From the NCBI GenBank assembly GCA_003445795.1, contig DMCN01000089.1, positions 1 to 14,691 on the forward strand: a stretch of DNA of 14,691 bases. Direction: 5' to 3'. Positions 7,153-13,816 of this stretch are shown one piece after another (positions within the stretch are counted from its first letter, which is position 1; the number at the start of each line of letters is the position of its first letter). Made by a program: the position numbers and the translations under genes. Source of the DNA: Gallionellaceae bacterium. Lineage in GTDB: Bacteria; Pseudomonadota; Gammaproteobacteria; Burkholderiales; Gallionellaceae. The notes below the pieces were generated by a model, which saw nothing but the letters and a program-made list of their open reading frames with translations, searched no databases and had not been told where the DNA came from.

Positions 7153-7314
7153 TCATGGATCAACAACGGTAGCGTTTTTGCTCTTTCGCAGATGCATCGC
7201 CAGCGCACTGACCATCATCGCCGGATGCGTATCGAAACATTCCGGCAGTCCTTCTTTCACATAGGCGCGCACCCGATAAATGCGGGAAGCGAGCGCACCT
7301 TGCAGAGAATCTGT
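7153..7314 (-). pseudogene. Decayed C-terminal fragment of a hemerythrin gene
   Basis: The minus-strand frame ending at the TGA at 7155-7153 encodes RVRAYVKEGLPECFDTHPAM and then MVSALAMHLRKSKNATVVDP. The intact hemerythrin at 10122-10541 has VRAYVKEGLMEWFDTHVAMM, then DAALVMHLRK. DNA over roughly 7185-7270 is also about 75% identical to the matching part of that gene by eye. An in-frame stop (7317-7315) cuts the frame after about 54 codons, and there is no start or N-terminal half. The first His of the H-x4-D iron-ligand motif is kept, but the Asp is replaced by Val. It is therefore a broken paralogue or duplication remnant, not a functional gene. Confidence 0.8.
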
Positions 7315-7445
7315 TCATGCCGCGGCGGATGTGCTTAGGTTGGGCTCAACAAGCTATCGAGGAGCAGCTTCAGCGGCGTAGAATGTCTTGGCGGAAGGTC
7401 GTTTTCCGACTGCAGACCTATACCAATCAACACCGGACGCCCCAG

Positions 7446-9524
7446 ATGAGTTCGACCGTTCAGATCATCCTGTCTCTTATCACGCTGCTGTTGCTGTCTA
7501 TCTTTGCCCATATCGCCGCGCCGCGGTTGCGCCTGCCGTATTCCGTGCTGCTGGTGCTGGTCGGCTTTCTGCTCATCCCGCTGAGCAAGCTGCCGCTATT
7601 CTCCTACATCACCAGTTTCCAGCTCACGCCCGAGCTGCTGTTCTTCATCTTCCTGCCCATCCTGATCTTCGAGTCGGCGTTCAATATGAACATCCGGCGG
7701 ATAAGCGAGAACATCGCGGCCATCTCGGCGCTCGCCATCGCCGGTCTGCTGCTGTCGGCGTTCTTTATCGCCTTCGCCGGATACTGGGGGCTGCGCGCGA
7801 TCGGCTTCGAGGTGCCGTTCATCGTGGTGCTGCTGTTCGGCACGCTTATCTCTGCCACCGACCCGGTCGCCATCCTGGCGCTATTCAAGGACTTCGGCGC
7901 GCCGCGCCGCCTGGCGCTGATCTTCGAGGGCGAGAGCCTGTTCAACGACGCCACTGCGCTGGCGCTGTTCCTGGTCGTGCTGGAATCGGTTGGTGCGGGA
8001 TTTCACGGCGCGGGTTCGTTGCTGCACGGAGTTTTCATCTTCTTCTCCATGCTGGTCGGGGGCACCGTGTTCGGTTTCCTGATGGGTTGGGTGTTCACGC
8101 GCCTGCTGCAGTTTGCCCGCCACGAACACTTGCAGATCACGCTGACCATGCTCGCGGCGCACGCCACCTTCCTGCTGGCCGAGTTCACTTCCAACTCGCT
8201 CACGCTCTGGGGAGAGCCGATCCATATCTCATCCATCCTCGCCACCGTCATCACCTCGCTGAGCATCGGCAGCTACGGGCGCTTCAAGATATTGCCCGAG
8301 GTGCAGGAATACATCGGCCGCTTCTGGGGCTATGCCGCCTTTGTCGCCAACTCGCTGGTGTTCATCCTGCTCGGCCTTCTGTTCACCACCTTGCCGGTCG
8401 GTCTGACCGACATCCTGCCCGCGATGGCCGTGATCATCCTGGTGGTGGTGGTGGCGCGCGCGTTCTCGGTGTATCCGGTCATTGCCGTGTTGAACGCGCT
8501 CCGGCTGGAACAGCACATCCCGAGTTCCTGGCAACACCTGATGGCCTGGGGCAGCCTGCGCGGTGCGCTCGCGGTGACCATGGTGCTGCTCATCCCCGAT
8601 ACGCTGAGCCATCCCGAATGGACGCAGGCCTACTCCATCAAGGAGTTCATCATGGCGCTCACCATCGGCTGCATCTATTTCACCTTGTTCATCAAGGCCA
8701 CCACCATCAACGGCGCGATCCGCCGTTTCCGTATCAACGAGCTGCAGGGACTGGAGCCGGTCGAGTACCGCGAGGGCAAGGTCTATGTGTATGCGCAGAC
8801 CCTGCTGCGGCTCGCCTCGATGCAGAACCAGCCGCATGTGGACAAGGCCGCGCTGCATGAATTGCAGGAACGCTACGGCGCGCTCTATCGGCAAGCCTAT
8901 GGCGAGCTATCCAGCAACACGCGCGGATTCGCGGCGATGTTCGCGCGCGTGTTGCAGATCCACGCCATCGGCATCGAGAAGCAGACGCTGAAGGCGCTGT
9001 ATGCGGCGGCGGAACTGACCGAGATTGGCTATCGGCGCGCGCTTGGCAAGTTCGAACAGCAACTGGTGTTCCTGGAGCACGGACTGTCGGCCACGCCCAA
9101 GCGCAAGACCCTGCGCAAGCGCTGGCTGCGACTGGGTCAACTCGTCAGCATGTCCACCGACCAACTGAGCGACCCGGCGGACAAGTATCTGTACTACCGC
9201 GCCATGGCCGTGTGCGCACAGCAGGTGATCTACATGCTGTCGCGGCTGGCCGAACACGAAGGCATCCGCCTGTTCGAGGCGGACAAGATCTTTGATGAAC
9301 TCCTTGGCCAGTATCGCGAGTACAAGGGGCATGCGCTGGACAGGGTGGCCGGGATGCAACAGCAGTACCCGGCGCTGGCGGAACAGCAGATCGAGCTGCT
9401 GGAACAGGAACTTTTCCTGTCGCAGATCCATGCGCTGGAAGAACTGGAGAGTAGCGAAGTCATCACGCCCGCAGTGAAGACCGTGCTCTACGGCGAGCTG
9501 AGGCAGCAGCGCGAGGCGGACTGA
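7446..9524 (+). CDS. CPA1-family Na+(K+)/H+ antiporter with long cytoplasmic tail
   Basis: This is a cation/proton exchanger of the CPA1 (NhaP/NHE-like) family in the inner membrane. The first 420 or so residues hold about twelve membrane segments. They include F-F-I-F-L-P-I-L-I-F-E-S-A-F (67-79), S-A-T-D-P-V (136-141), the ion-binding E-G-E-S-L-F-N167-D168-A-T motif, and W-G-S-L-R-G-A-L-A-V-T (368-378). From about 430 to 692 the product is hydrophilic and largely helical, a regulatory-type tail longer than that of the simplest NhaP proteins. I chose the ATG at 7446 because MSSTVQIILSLITLLLLS leads straight into the first membrane helix. Upstream in-frame ATGs at 7383 and 7317 would add 21 or 43 polar residues. 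None has a strong ribosome site. Ion specificity cannot be read from the sequence. A gap of only 37 bases separates it from a convergent gene; a weak CCCG/CGGG hairpin lies there. Confidence 0.88.
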   Translation: MSSTVQIILSLITLLLLSIFAHIAAPRLRLPYSVLLVLVGFLLIPLSKLPLFSYITSFQLTPELLFFIFLPILIFESAFNMNIRRISENIAAISALAIAGLLLSAFFIAFAGYWGLRAIGFEVPFIVVLLFGTLISATDPVAILALFKDFGAPRRLALIFEGESLFNDATALALFLVVLESVGAGFHGAGSLLHGVFIFFSMLVGGTVFGFLMGWVFTRLLQFARHEHLQITLTMLAAHATFLLAEFTSNSLTLWGEPIHISSILATVITSLSIGSYGRFKILPEVQEYIGRFWGYAAFVANSLVFILLGLLFTTLPVGLTDILPAMAVIILVVVVARAFSVYPVIAVLNALRLEQHIPSSWQHLMAWGSLRGALAVTMVLLIPDTLSHPEWTQAYSIKEFIMALTIGCIYFTLFIKATTINGAIRRFRINELQGLEPVEYREGKVYVYAQTLLRLASMQNQPHVDKAALHELQERYGALYRQAYGELSSNTRGFAAMFARVLQIHAIGIEKQTLKALYAAAELTEIGYRRALGKFEQQLVFLEHGLSATPKRKTLRKRWLRLGQLVSMSTDQLSDPADKYLYYRAMAVCAQQVIYMLSRLAEHEGIRLFEADKIFDELLGQYREYKGHALDRVAGMQQQYPALAEQQIELLEQELFLSQIHALEELESSEVITPAVKTVLYGELRQQREAD

Positions 9525-9561
9525 TCCCGCCTTGTCGGGTGCTGCAGCGGGTCGGGTCTTT

Positions 9562-9948
9562 TCAGTGCGAACAGAAAGGCCTGATCTTGCAGGTCGCGCA
9601 GACCTCGTGCTTTGGTGCGCGCAATCTTGCATGATGAGCCAGCCATTTCTCGCATTGTTTGCCGTACTGCTGGATGAATCGCTTCGAGTGCACTCTGAGG
9701 TACTCGATGATCTGCGCCTGCATACAGGCAGTGAAGTCGAATTCGCGGTGATTGGTGAATTCGTTCCGGATGTACTGCTCCGGCGATACGCCGGCGCCCC
9801 TCATGTCATGAGTGAAACCGAACATCCCGACGAACCCTTCGGTGTCATCGATCCAGTGGATGATCTCTCCGTCTAGCTCGATCCCGCGATACTTCTCACT
9901 GCACGGATCGGAAAGATGGAACGTGAATTTCGGAATCTTGTTTTGCAT
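9562..9948 (-). CDS. Hypothetical protein with C-terminal Cys cluster
   Basis: I do not recognise this family. The 128-residue product is soluble, with no signal peptide or membrane segment. The first 70 residues are rich in aromatic and acidic residues (KFTFHLSDPC, GEIIHWIDDTEGFVGMFGF). The second half is helical and basic. It ends in H-E-V-C117-A-T-C120-K-I-R-P-F-C126-S-H, a C-x2-C-x5-C-x-H pattern that could bind zinc or an iron-sulfur cluster; C16, C75 and C99 are further cysteines. An AGGGAGAG ribosome site lies 5 bases before the ATG, which supports a real gene. It follows the SIR2-like/hemerythrin pair in the same direction after 173 bases, so it may be a separate unit. Base composition is slightly more AT-rich than in the neighbours. 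Confidence 0.7.
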   Translation of the reverse strand: MQNKIPKFTFHLSDPCSEKYRGIELDGEIIHWIDDTEGFVGMFGFTHDMRGAGVSPEQYIRNEFTNHREFDFTACMQAQIIEYLRVHSKRFIQQYGKQCEKWLAHHARLRAPKHEVCATCKIRPFCSH

Positions 9949-10121
9949 ATTGCTCTCCCTGACTATCAGCCAATCGCAATCTACCTATCTCAAATCGCGC
10001 GAATCTGTGTTCGTGCTGACTTGGATCGTCTGACAGGCTAACAGCGGCAATAGCAACTGAACATATGCCGGAATATATAGATGGAGGTCTATTACTGGCC
10101 CCGTGCAAGGTCTTTTGACCC

Positions 10122-10541
10122 CTACGCTTCCGTGGTTGATTCCTGTTGTTGTTTCCTGAGATGCATCACCAGCGCGGCATCCATCATCGCCACGTGCGTG
10201 TCGAACCACTCCATCAATCCTTCTTTCACATAAGCGCGCACCAGCGGCAGGTGGCCGCGCTTGAGCGTGCGGTTGAGCTGCTGCAACTCGCCCAGCACGC
10301 GATGATGTTCACCCTCGTGCTCGGGCAGGCCGCGATATTTCGATTCGCGCATCAACACTCCTTCGGCCTTGAAATGCGCGGCAGTGTGGATGACCAGCGC
10401 CTGGAACAGGGCGGGGAACTCGGCATTGTCGGCCGCGATGAGTGTTGCCACCTGCGCGATGAAATCATGATGAGTGGCGTCCATCTCCGCCATGCCCAGC
10501 GTGTGACGTGTCTTGTCCCACGCCGCAGAGTGCTTGCTCAT
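10122..10541 (-). CDS. Bacteriohemerythrin (single-domain di-iron O2-binding protein)
   Basis: This is a cytoplasmic four-helix di-iron protein that binds O2 reversibly. In bacteria such proteins serve as oxygen carriers, buffers or sensors, and some respond to NO. The 139-residue product has all seven ligands in order: H24 (D-A-T-H), H56 and E60 (A-A-H-F-K-A-E), H75 and H79 (P-E-H-E-G-E-H), H116 and D121 (T-H-V-A-M-M-D). W8 and the Y69/G71 region also fit. The start codon overlaps the stop of the SIR2-like gene (ATGA), so the two are probably translated together from one mRNA. The tail after residue 130 is a short polar extension (QQQESTTEA). A broken second copy of its C-terminal half lies at 7153-7314. 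An O2-protective role next to nitrogen-fixation or low-potential electron transfer genes is plausible but inferred. Confidence 0.92.
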   Translation of the reverse strand: MSKHSAAWDKTRHTLGMAEMDATHHDFIAQVATLIAADNAEFPALFQALVIHTAAHFKAEGVLMRESKYRGLPEHEGEHHRVLGELQQLNRTLKRGHLPLVRAYVKEGLMEWFDTHVAMMDAALVMHLRKQQQESTTEA

Positions 10542-11398
10542 GCCGCCGCCAGGCTACCGTTCCAGCTCTGCGCCGCCGTGAGGAAATCCGCCACGTCGGC
10601 GTTCACGATCTCGACATTGAGCCTTTCCAAATAACGCTTCTCCTTGTCGGTCGGATGCGGGATCAAGGCCCAGCCGGCCGGTTTGTCCGCACCGAAGATG
10701 ACATCGGAGAACACCATGCGGTCGGTGTCGCGGTTCATGCGCAGGCCGAGCAGCAGGTAGCGCTTGTTCTGGCGCGCGCGTTTGACGAACGAGGGGATGG
10801 CGAAGCCGCCCATCAGCTCGGTGATGTAATCGACGAAGTCGGCATCCGAAGCGATGTAATTCGATTCCGGCAGCGGCGTGCCCAGCGGTTTGAACAGCAC
10901 GGGCAGCGAAGTGTCCACCGCCTCCTGCTCGACTGCGGAATAGCTTGTGCCGTCGTACTGGAACAGCTTGAAGCGGTAGCCGGTGCCCGCCATGCGCGCG
11001 ATGCCGACGATCAGCGTGTGTGGTGTGGCGGCATATTGCTTCTGCAACTGCGTGTCGCGGTTGCAGTCGATGACGTAGGGCAGCTTCTGCTGCGCCAGCC
11101 AGGTGTGCAGTGCGGAAGTGCTCCACTGCGTATCGCGGTAAGTCGCATCGAGGAACTTGTTCACCGCCGAGCGGCCGCGTTTCAGCTCGATGTTCATCGC
11201 CGCGCGCGGGAATTCATACATCAGCTTGGGCGCCATCGGCTGGCCGTTGTTCATGGCGATGATCAGGCTGTCGCTGTCGGCCGGGATGGCTTTGCCCGAG
11301 GCCGGGTCGATCACGCCGTTGAGCGCGCCGGGGCCGAGATAGGGAACGACCGTGCCGTCGGACAGGCCGGTAAAGATGTTGTCGAATGTCGTGCTCAT
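10538..11398 (-). CDS. SIR2-like domain protein
   Basis: The 286-residue product has the layout of the SIR2-like (SIR2_2-type) Rossmann family, which binds or hydrolyses NAD+. An N-terminal glycine-rich loop reads V-V-P-Y-L-G-P-G-A-L (17-26), in place of the usual GAG motif. PYVIDCNRDTQLQ (107-119) stands for the T-T-N-Y-D segment and keeps N113. VLFKPLGTP (167-175) stands for K-L-H-G-S, and the C-terminal RYLLLGLRMNRDTDRMVF (213-230) stands for the L-L-G-Y-S-x-x-D-x-x segment. The catalytic His of K-L-H-G is Pro here, so hydrolysis may be lost. GAGGAG lies 8 bases before the ATG, which rejects the longer frame from 11533. A sigma-54 promoter sits just upstream. It is coupled to the hemerythrin gene. 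Some SIR2-like proteins are anti-phage effectors, but I see no defence partner here. Confidence 0.72.
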   Translation of the reverse strand: MSTTFDNIFTGLSDGTVVPYLGPGALNGVIDPASGKAIPADSDSLIIAMNNGQPMAPKLMYEFPRAAMNIELKRGRSAVNKFLDATYRDTQWSTSALHTWLAQQKLPYVIDCNRDTQLQKQYAATPHTLIVGIARMAGTGYRFKLFQYDGTSYSAVEQEAVDTSLPVLFKPLGTPLPESNYIASDADFVDYITELMGGFAIPSFVKRARQNKRYLLLGLRMNRDTDRMVFSDVIFGADKPAGWALIPHPTDKEKRYLERLNVEIVNADVADFLTAAQSWNGSLAAA

Positions 11399-11437
11399 GG
11401 GAAATGACTCCTCGTGGTGGTAACGAGGGGATACATC

Positions 11438-11453
11438 GCAATAAACGGGCCAG
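11438..11453 (-). promoter_or_regulatory. Sigma-54 (-24/-12) promoter of the SIR2-like/hemerythrin pair
   Basis: On the minus strand, bases 11452-11437 read TGGCCCGTTTATTGCG. This fits the sigma-54 consensus TGGCACG-N4-TTGC with one mismatch and has exactly ten bases between the GG (-24) and GC (-12). It predicts a start near 11426, leaving a leader of about 28 bases that contains the GAGGAG ribosome site. Sigma-54 promoters need an activator bound upstream; a palindrome lies at about -93 (11506-11532). Expression under nitrogen, oxygen or NO control is plausible. Confidence 0.6.
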
Positions 11454-11505
11454 AACGCACATCCAGCATTGGCGCGGGTTGCAGCGGTGCAGGGTGTGGA
11501 GCAAA

Positions 11506-11532
11506 TGCGACAAAAGCGAAAACCCTGTCGCA
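11506..11532. promoter_or_regulatory. Palindrome TGCGACA-N13-TGTCGCA, candidate activator site
   Basis: Two perfect 7-base arms (11506-11512 and 11526-11532) are separated by 13 bases. The palindrome is centred about 93 bases upstream of the predicted sigma-54 start, where enhancer-binding proteins usually bind. It does not match the NifA pattern TGT-N10-ACA. An alternative reading is a hairpin at the 3' end of the preceding Fe-S gene transcript, but the loop is long and there is no T-run. Confidence 0.4.
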
Positions 11533-11561
11533 CAAGGGTGCAGGGGTAGGGCGAAAGTGGC

Positions 11562-12947
11562 TTATTGAAGCGCCCGTTGCAACACCTGCGCCAGATGCGT
11601 CGCTTCGCGCGCTGCGCCGTCGCGGATCTGGTGGCGGCAACTGGTGCCGTTGGCGATCAGCAAGGTGTCGGCGGCGGCGGCGCGCACTGCGGGCAACAAA
11701 GACAGCTCGCCCATCCGCATAGCCACATCGTAATGTTCCACCTCCATGCCGAACGAACCCGACATGCCGCAGCAACTTGATTCGATGAATTCCACCTGCA
11801 AGCCCGGCACCAGCCCCAGCACCTTGCCCATCGCGGGCATCGCGCCGAATGTCTTCTGGTGGCAGTGGCCGTGCACCAGCACTTTCCCGGTCAGCGGCTT
11901 GAGCGGCAAAGTCAGCCGTTTTGCATCGTGTTCGCGCGCGAGGAACTCTTCCAGCAGCACGGCAGCATTGGCGAGCTTTGTGACCCGCTCGCCCAAGCCC
12001 AGCGCGTGATACTCATCGCGCAACATCAGCAGGCAGGAAGGCTCCAGGCCGATCACCGGCAGTCCGCGTTCGGCGAAAGGGGTGAGAGCATCCAGCAAAC
12101 GCGTCGCTTCTGCGCGTGCCTCGGCTATCAACCCGTTGGAGAGGAAAGTGCGGCCGCAGCACAGCGCGCGTTCGCCCGCCACCGGTTGCGCGATGTGCAC
12201 CGTGTAACCGGCAGCTTGCAACACATCCAGTGCCGCCTGTGCGATCTGCGGATCGAGATGGTTGGAGAAAGTATCCACCAGCAGCACGACTTCACGCGCG
12301 CCCTCGGTCACCGCGACCGATCGCGGTTGCGATGAAATGAAATCCTGCGCCGCCGCCCTGGGGAGTGAACGCCTGGCGGCGATACCCAGCCAACTTTCCA
12401 TCGCCTTGGCGATCAGCGGCACGCGTTTACGCAACGTGCCCACCCAGTTGATCAGTTTCAGGTGCCGGGCAAAGCGCGGCGTATTGGCGAACAAACGCTC
12501 ACGCAGCGGCACGTACCCGAGTTGCTGCCAGCGCTGTGCCAATGCTTCCACCCGCAGCAACGCCATATCCACACCATGCGGGCATTCGCTCTTGCAGCCT
12601 TTGCAACTCACGCATAGCTCCATCGCTTCCGCCAGCTCTTCACTCAGAAAAGGATGCTCGCCAAACTCACCCTCCAATGCAGCCTTGAGCGTGACGGCGC
12701 GATGATGGGTGGAATGCTTCTCGTCGTCGGTGACGCGGAAGCTGGGGCACATCACGCCCTTGTCTTTTTGCTGGCAATGGCGCTTGCCCATGCACACTGC
12801 TGCCGCCTTGGCATAGCCGCCGCCCGTGGCAGGCGCTGCCGCCTCGCTCTCGCCGAAACCGCCGAAATCAAAACTGCCGAAACTGCCGTAACTCTCGTAG
12901 CCGGACCAGTCGAGCTTCGTCTGTATCTGCACAGGTTTCTCGCTCAT
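11562..12947 (-). CDS. Fe-S/CCG-domain oxidoreductase subunit (like the C-terminal part of FAD-linked oxidases)
   Basis: The 461-residue product resembles the iron-sulfur half of large FAD-linked oxidases (YdiJ or D-2-hydroxyacid dehydrogenases) and GlpC/GlcF-type subunits, but has no flavin domain. It shows C52-x5-C58-x8-C67-P-S followed by EKHSTHHRA, then C112-V-S-C115-K-G-C118-x3-C122-P, the ligands for two [4Fe-4S] clusters. Two cysteine-rich (CCG) domains follow: C263-C264-G with E302-P-S-C305, and C362 (HGHCHQK) with C392-C393-G. Such modules pass electrons from a dehydrogenase partner to quinone or another acceptor. Residues 14-33 are a Gly/Phe/Ser-rich low-complexity stretch encoded by degenerate 9-base repeats. 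The ATG overlaps the stop of the GST gene (ATGA), which fixes the start and suggests coupling. No flavin partner is visible, so its substrate is unknown. Confidence 0.85.
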   Translation of the reverse strand: MSEKPVQIQTKLDWSGYESYGSFGSFDFGGFGESEAAAPATGGGYAKAAAVCMGKRHCQQKDKGVMCPSFRVTDDEKHSTHHRAVTLKAALEGEFGEHPFLSEELAEAMELCVSCKGCKSECPHGVDMALLRVEALAQRWQQLGYVPLRERLFANTPRFARHLKLINWVGTLRKRVPLIAKAMESWLGIAARRSLPRAAAQDFISSQPRSVAVTEGAREVVLLVDTFSNHLDPQIAQAALDVLQAAGYTVHIAQPVAGERALCCGRTFLSNGLIAEARAEATRLLDALTPFAERGLPVIGLEPSCLLMLRDEYHALGLGERVTKLANAAVLLEEFLAREHDAKRLTLPLKPLTGKVLVHGHCHQKTFGAMPAMGKVLGLVPGLQVEFIESSCCGMSGSFGMEVEHYDVAMRMGELSLLPAVRAAAADTLLIANGTSCRHQIRDGAAREATHLAQVLQRALQ

Positions 12948-13561
12948 ACCCGGTAACCTTCCTCCATCAACACCCGGCGCACCGCAGGGCGTTGCAGCAT
13001 GCGCTGGTAATGCGCCAAACAATTGGGCGGCAGTTCAATCTTGATCTTGTCCGCCCAGAATTCCACATAGAACAACGCCGCATCGGCGATGCTGAAACTG
13101 CCGACCACGTATTCCTTGCCTGCCAACACCCCGTTCATCACCGCAAAGCCTTTGCTCACGATCTCGCGCCCGCGCACCTGGATCGCCTCGTGTTCGGCTT
13201 TGTTGGTCGAATAATTCTCGGTGGTGAAGATGCGCGTGTAACCCTGTCCGTGGATCGTGCCCACCACGTAGTCCAGCGTCTCGATCACACGCACCTCGCC
13301 CTCGGTGTCATCCGGCAGCAACTTCGCTTTGGGGTAAGCACGCGCCAGCCACCACGCGATAGCCTGGAATTCGGTGATGGCTGAACCGTCGTCGCGCACC
13401 AGCGTCGGGATAGTCGCCTTCGGATTGACCGCCAGATTCTCCGGCCGCAGATGATCGCCCGCCATCAGATTCACCAGAGTCACCTCGAACACCAGTTCCA
13501 GCTCTTCGAGCAGGATGTGGATACCGGTCGAGCACGAACCGGGTGTCATGTAGAACTTCAT
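12944..13561 (-). CDS. Glutathione S-transferase family protein
   Basis: The 205-residue product has the full GST layout: a thioredoxin-like N-terminal domain and an all-helical C-terminal domain. It begins MKFYMTPGSCSTGIHILLEE, with C10 at the place of the beta-class catalytic Cys. It has N-P-K-A-T-I-P-T-L (46-54) with the cis-Pro, and S-x-x-D (S157-D160, FSIADAALF) as the helix N-cap. The glutathione-binding E-S-x-A-I motif reads E64-F65-Q66-A67-I68, so the Ser that normally contacts the gamma-glutamyl group is Phe. The ATG has an AGGA site 8 bases upstream, which rejects the longer frame. It is first in a coupled pair with the Fe-S/CCG protein; a role in thiol or cluster chemistry linked to that protein is a guess. 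Confidence 0.88.
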   Translation of the reverse strand: MKFYMTPGSCSTGIHILLEELELVFEVTLVNLMAGDHLRPENLAVNPKATIPTLVRDDGSAITEFQAIAWWLARAYPKAKLLPDDTEGEVRVIETLDYVVGTIHGQGYTRIFTTENYSTNKAEHEAIQVRGREIVSKGFAVMNGVLAGKEYVVGSFSIADAALFYVEFWADKIKIELPPNCLAHYQRMLQRPAVRRVLMEEGYRV

Positions 13562-13683
13562 CGTCTTTTCCTGAAAGGTTGCGAACGCGACTCGACAACA
13601 AACGCTGGCGATGTCGGATTGCCTACAACCGCGATGCACCGCATGCGAAGGCGGTAGATGTTGGGATTGCGGGAGTCAGACTG

Positions 13684-13764
13684 ATGACAGCCGATGTTGC
13701 AGAGCGCTACAGGAAGGTATTGAGCAAGAAATCGGCCAAGGAAAAGGCATGTATGAGGCTATGA
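13684..13764 (+). CDS. Possible 26-residue small protein or gene remnant
   Basis: The frame encodes MTADVAERYRKVLSKKSAKE followed by KACMRL. A GGGAG lies 8 bases before the ATG, and a hairpin terminator follows 9 bases after the stop. The peptide is basic and probably helical. I do not recognise it; it could equally be the truncated start of a lost gene. The rest of the 13562-13816 gap shows nothing I can support. Confidence 0.2.
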   Translation: MTADVAERYRKVLSKKSAKEKACMRL

Positions 13765-13773
13765 GGATTTAGA

Positions 13774-13800
13774 AGGACGGCTGGCTCAGGAAGCCGTCCT
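13774..13800. terminator. Hairpin terminator downstream of the LprI-domain gene
   Basis: A perfect 9-pair stem (AGGACGGCT with AGCCGTCCT) closes a 9-base loop. It lies 16 bases after the stop of the minus-strand gene at 13817. The tail is T-poor on the minus strand (TTCTAAAT) and T/A-rich on the plus strand (CTATTATT), so it may act in both directions, though not as a textbook terminator. Confidence 0.5.
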
Positions 13801-13816
13801 CTATTATTCCAAGGTA

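Larger units (their letters stand above)
6859..7445. other. 587-base gap between divergent antiporter genes
   Basis: No intact gene is supported here. The left part would be the nhaB promoter and leader. The middle (7153-7314) is a remnant of a hemerythrin gene on the minus strand. The right part (7315-7445) is upstream of the CPA1 antiporter; an in-frame extension of that gene to ATG 7383 or 7317 is possible but has no good ribosome site and is not conserved-looking. I found no convincing promoter for the plus-strand gene. Confidence 0.5.

Noticed and set aside
9526..9552. Terminator between the CPA1 antiporter and the convergent small gene
   Set aside because: Only 4- to 5-pair stems can be drawn and the T-run is offset, so I did not list it as a feature.
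10538..11398. SIR2-like protein as part of an anti-phage defence system
   Set aside because: No recognised defence partner, nuclease or membrane effector is nearby, and the context is redox and ion transport genes with a sigma-54 promoter.
13612..13627. TGTcggattgcctACA, an exact TGT-N10-ACA NifA-type site upstream of the GST gene
   Set aside because: No sigma-54 promoter lies between it and the GST start, it is only about 50 bases from the ATG, and several such matches are expected by chance in a window of this size.
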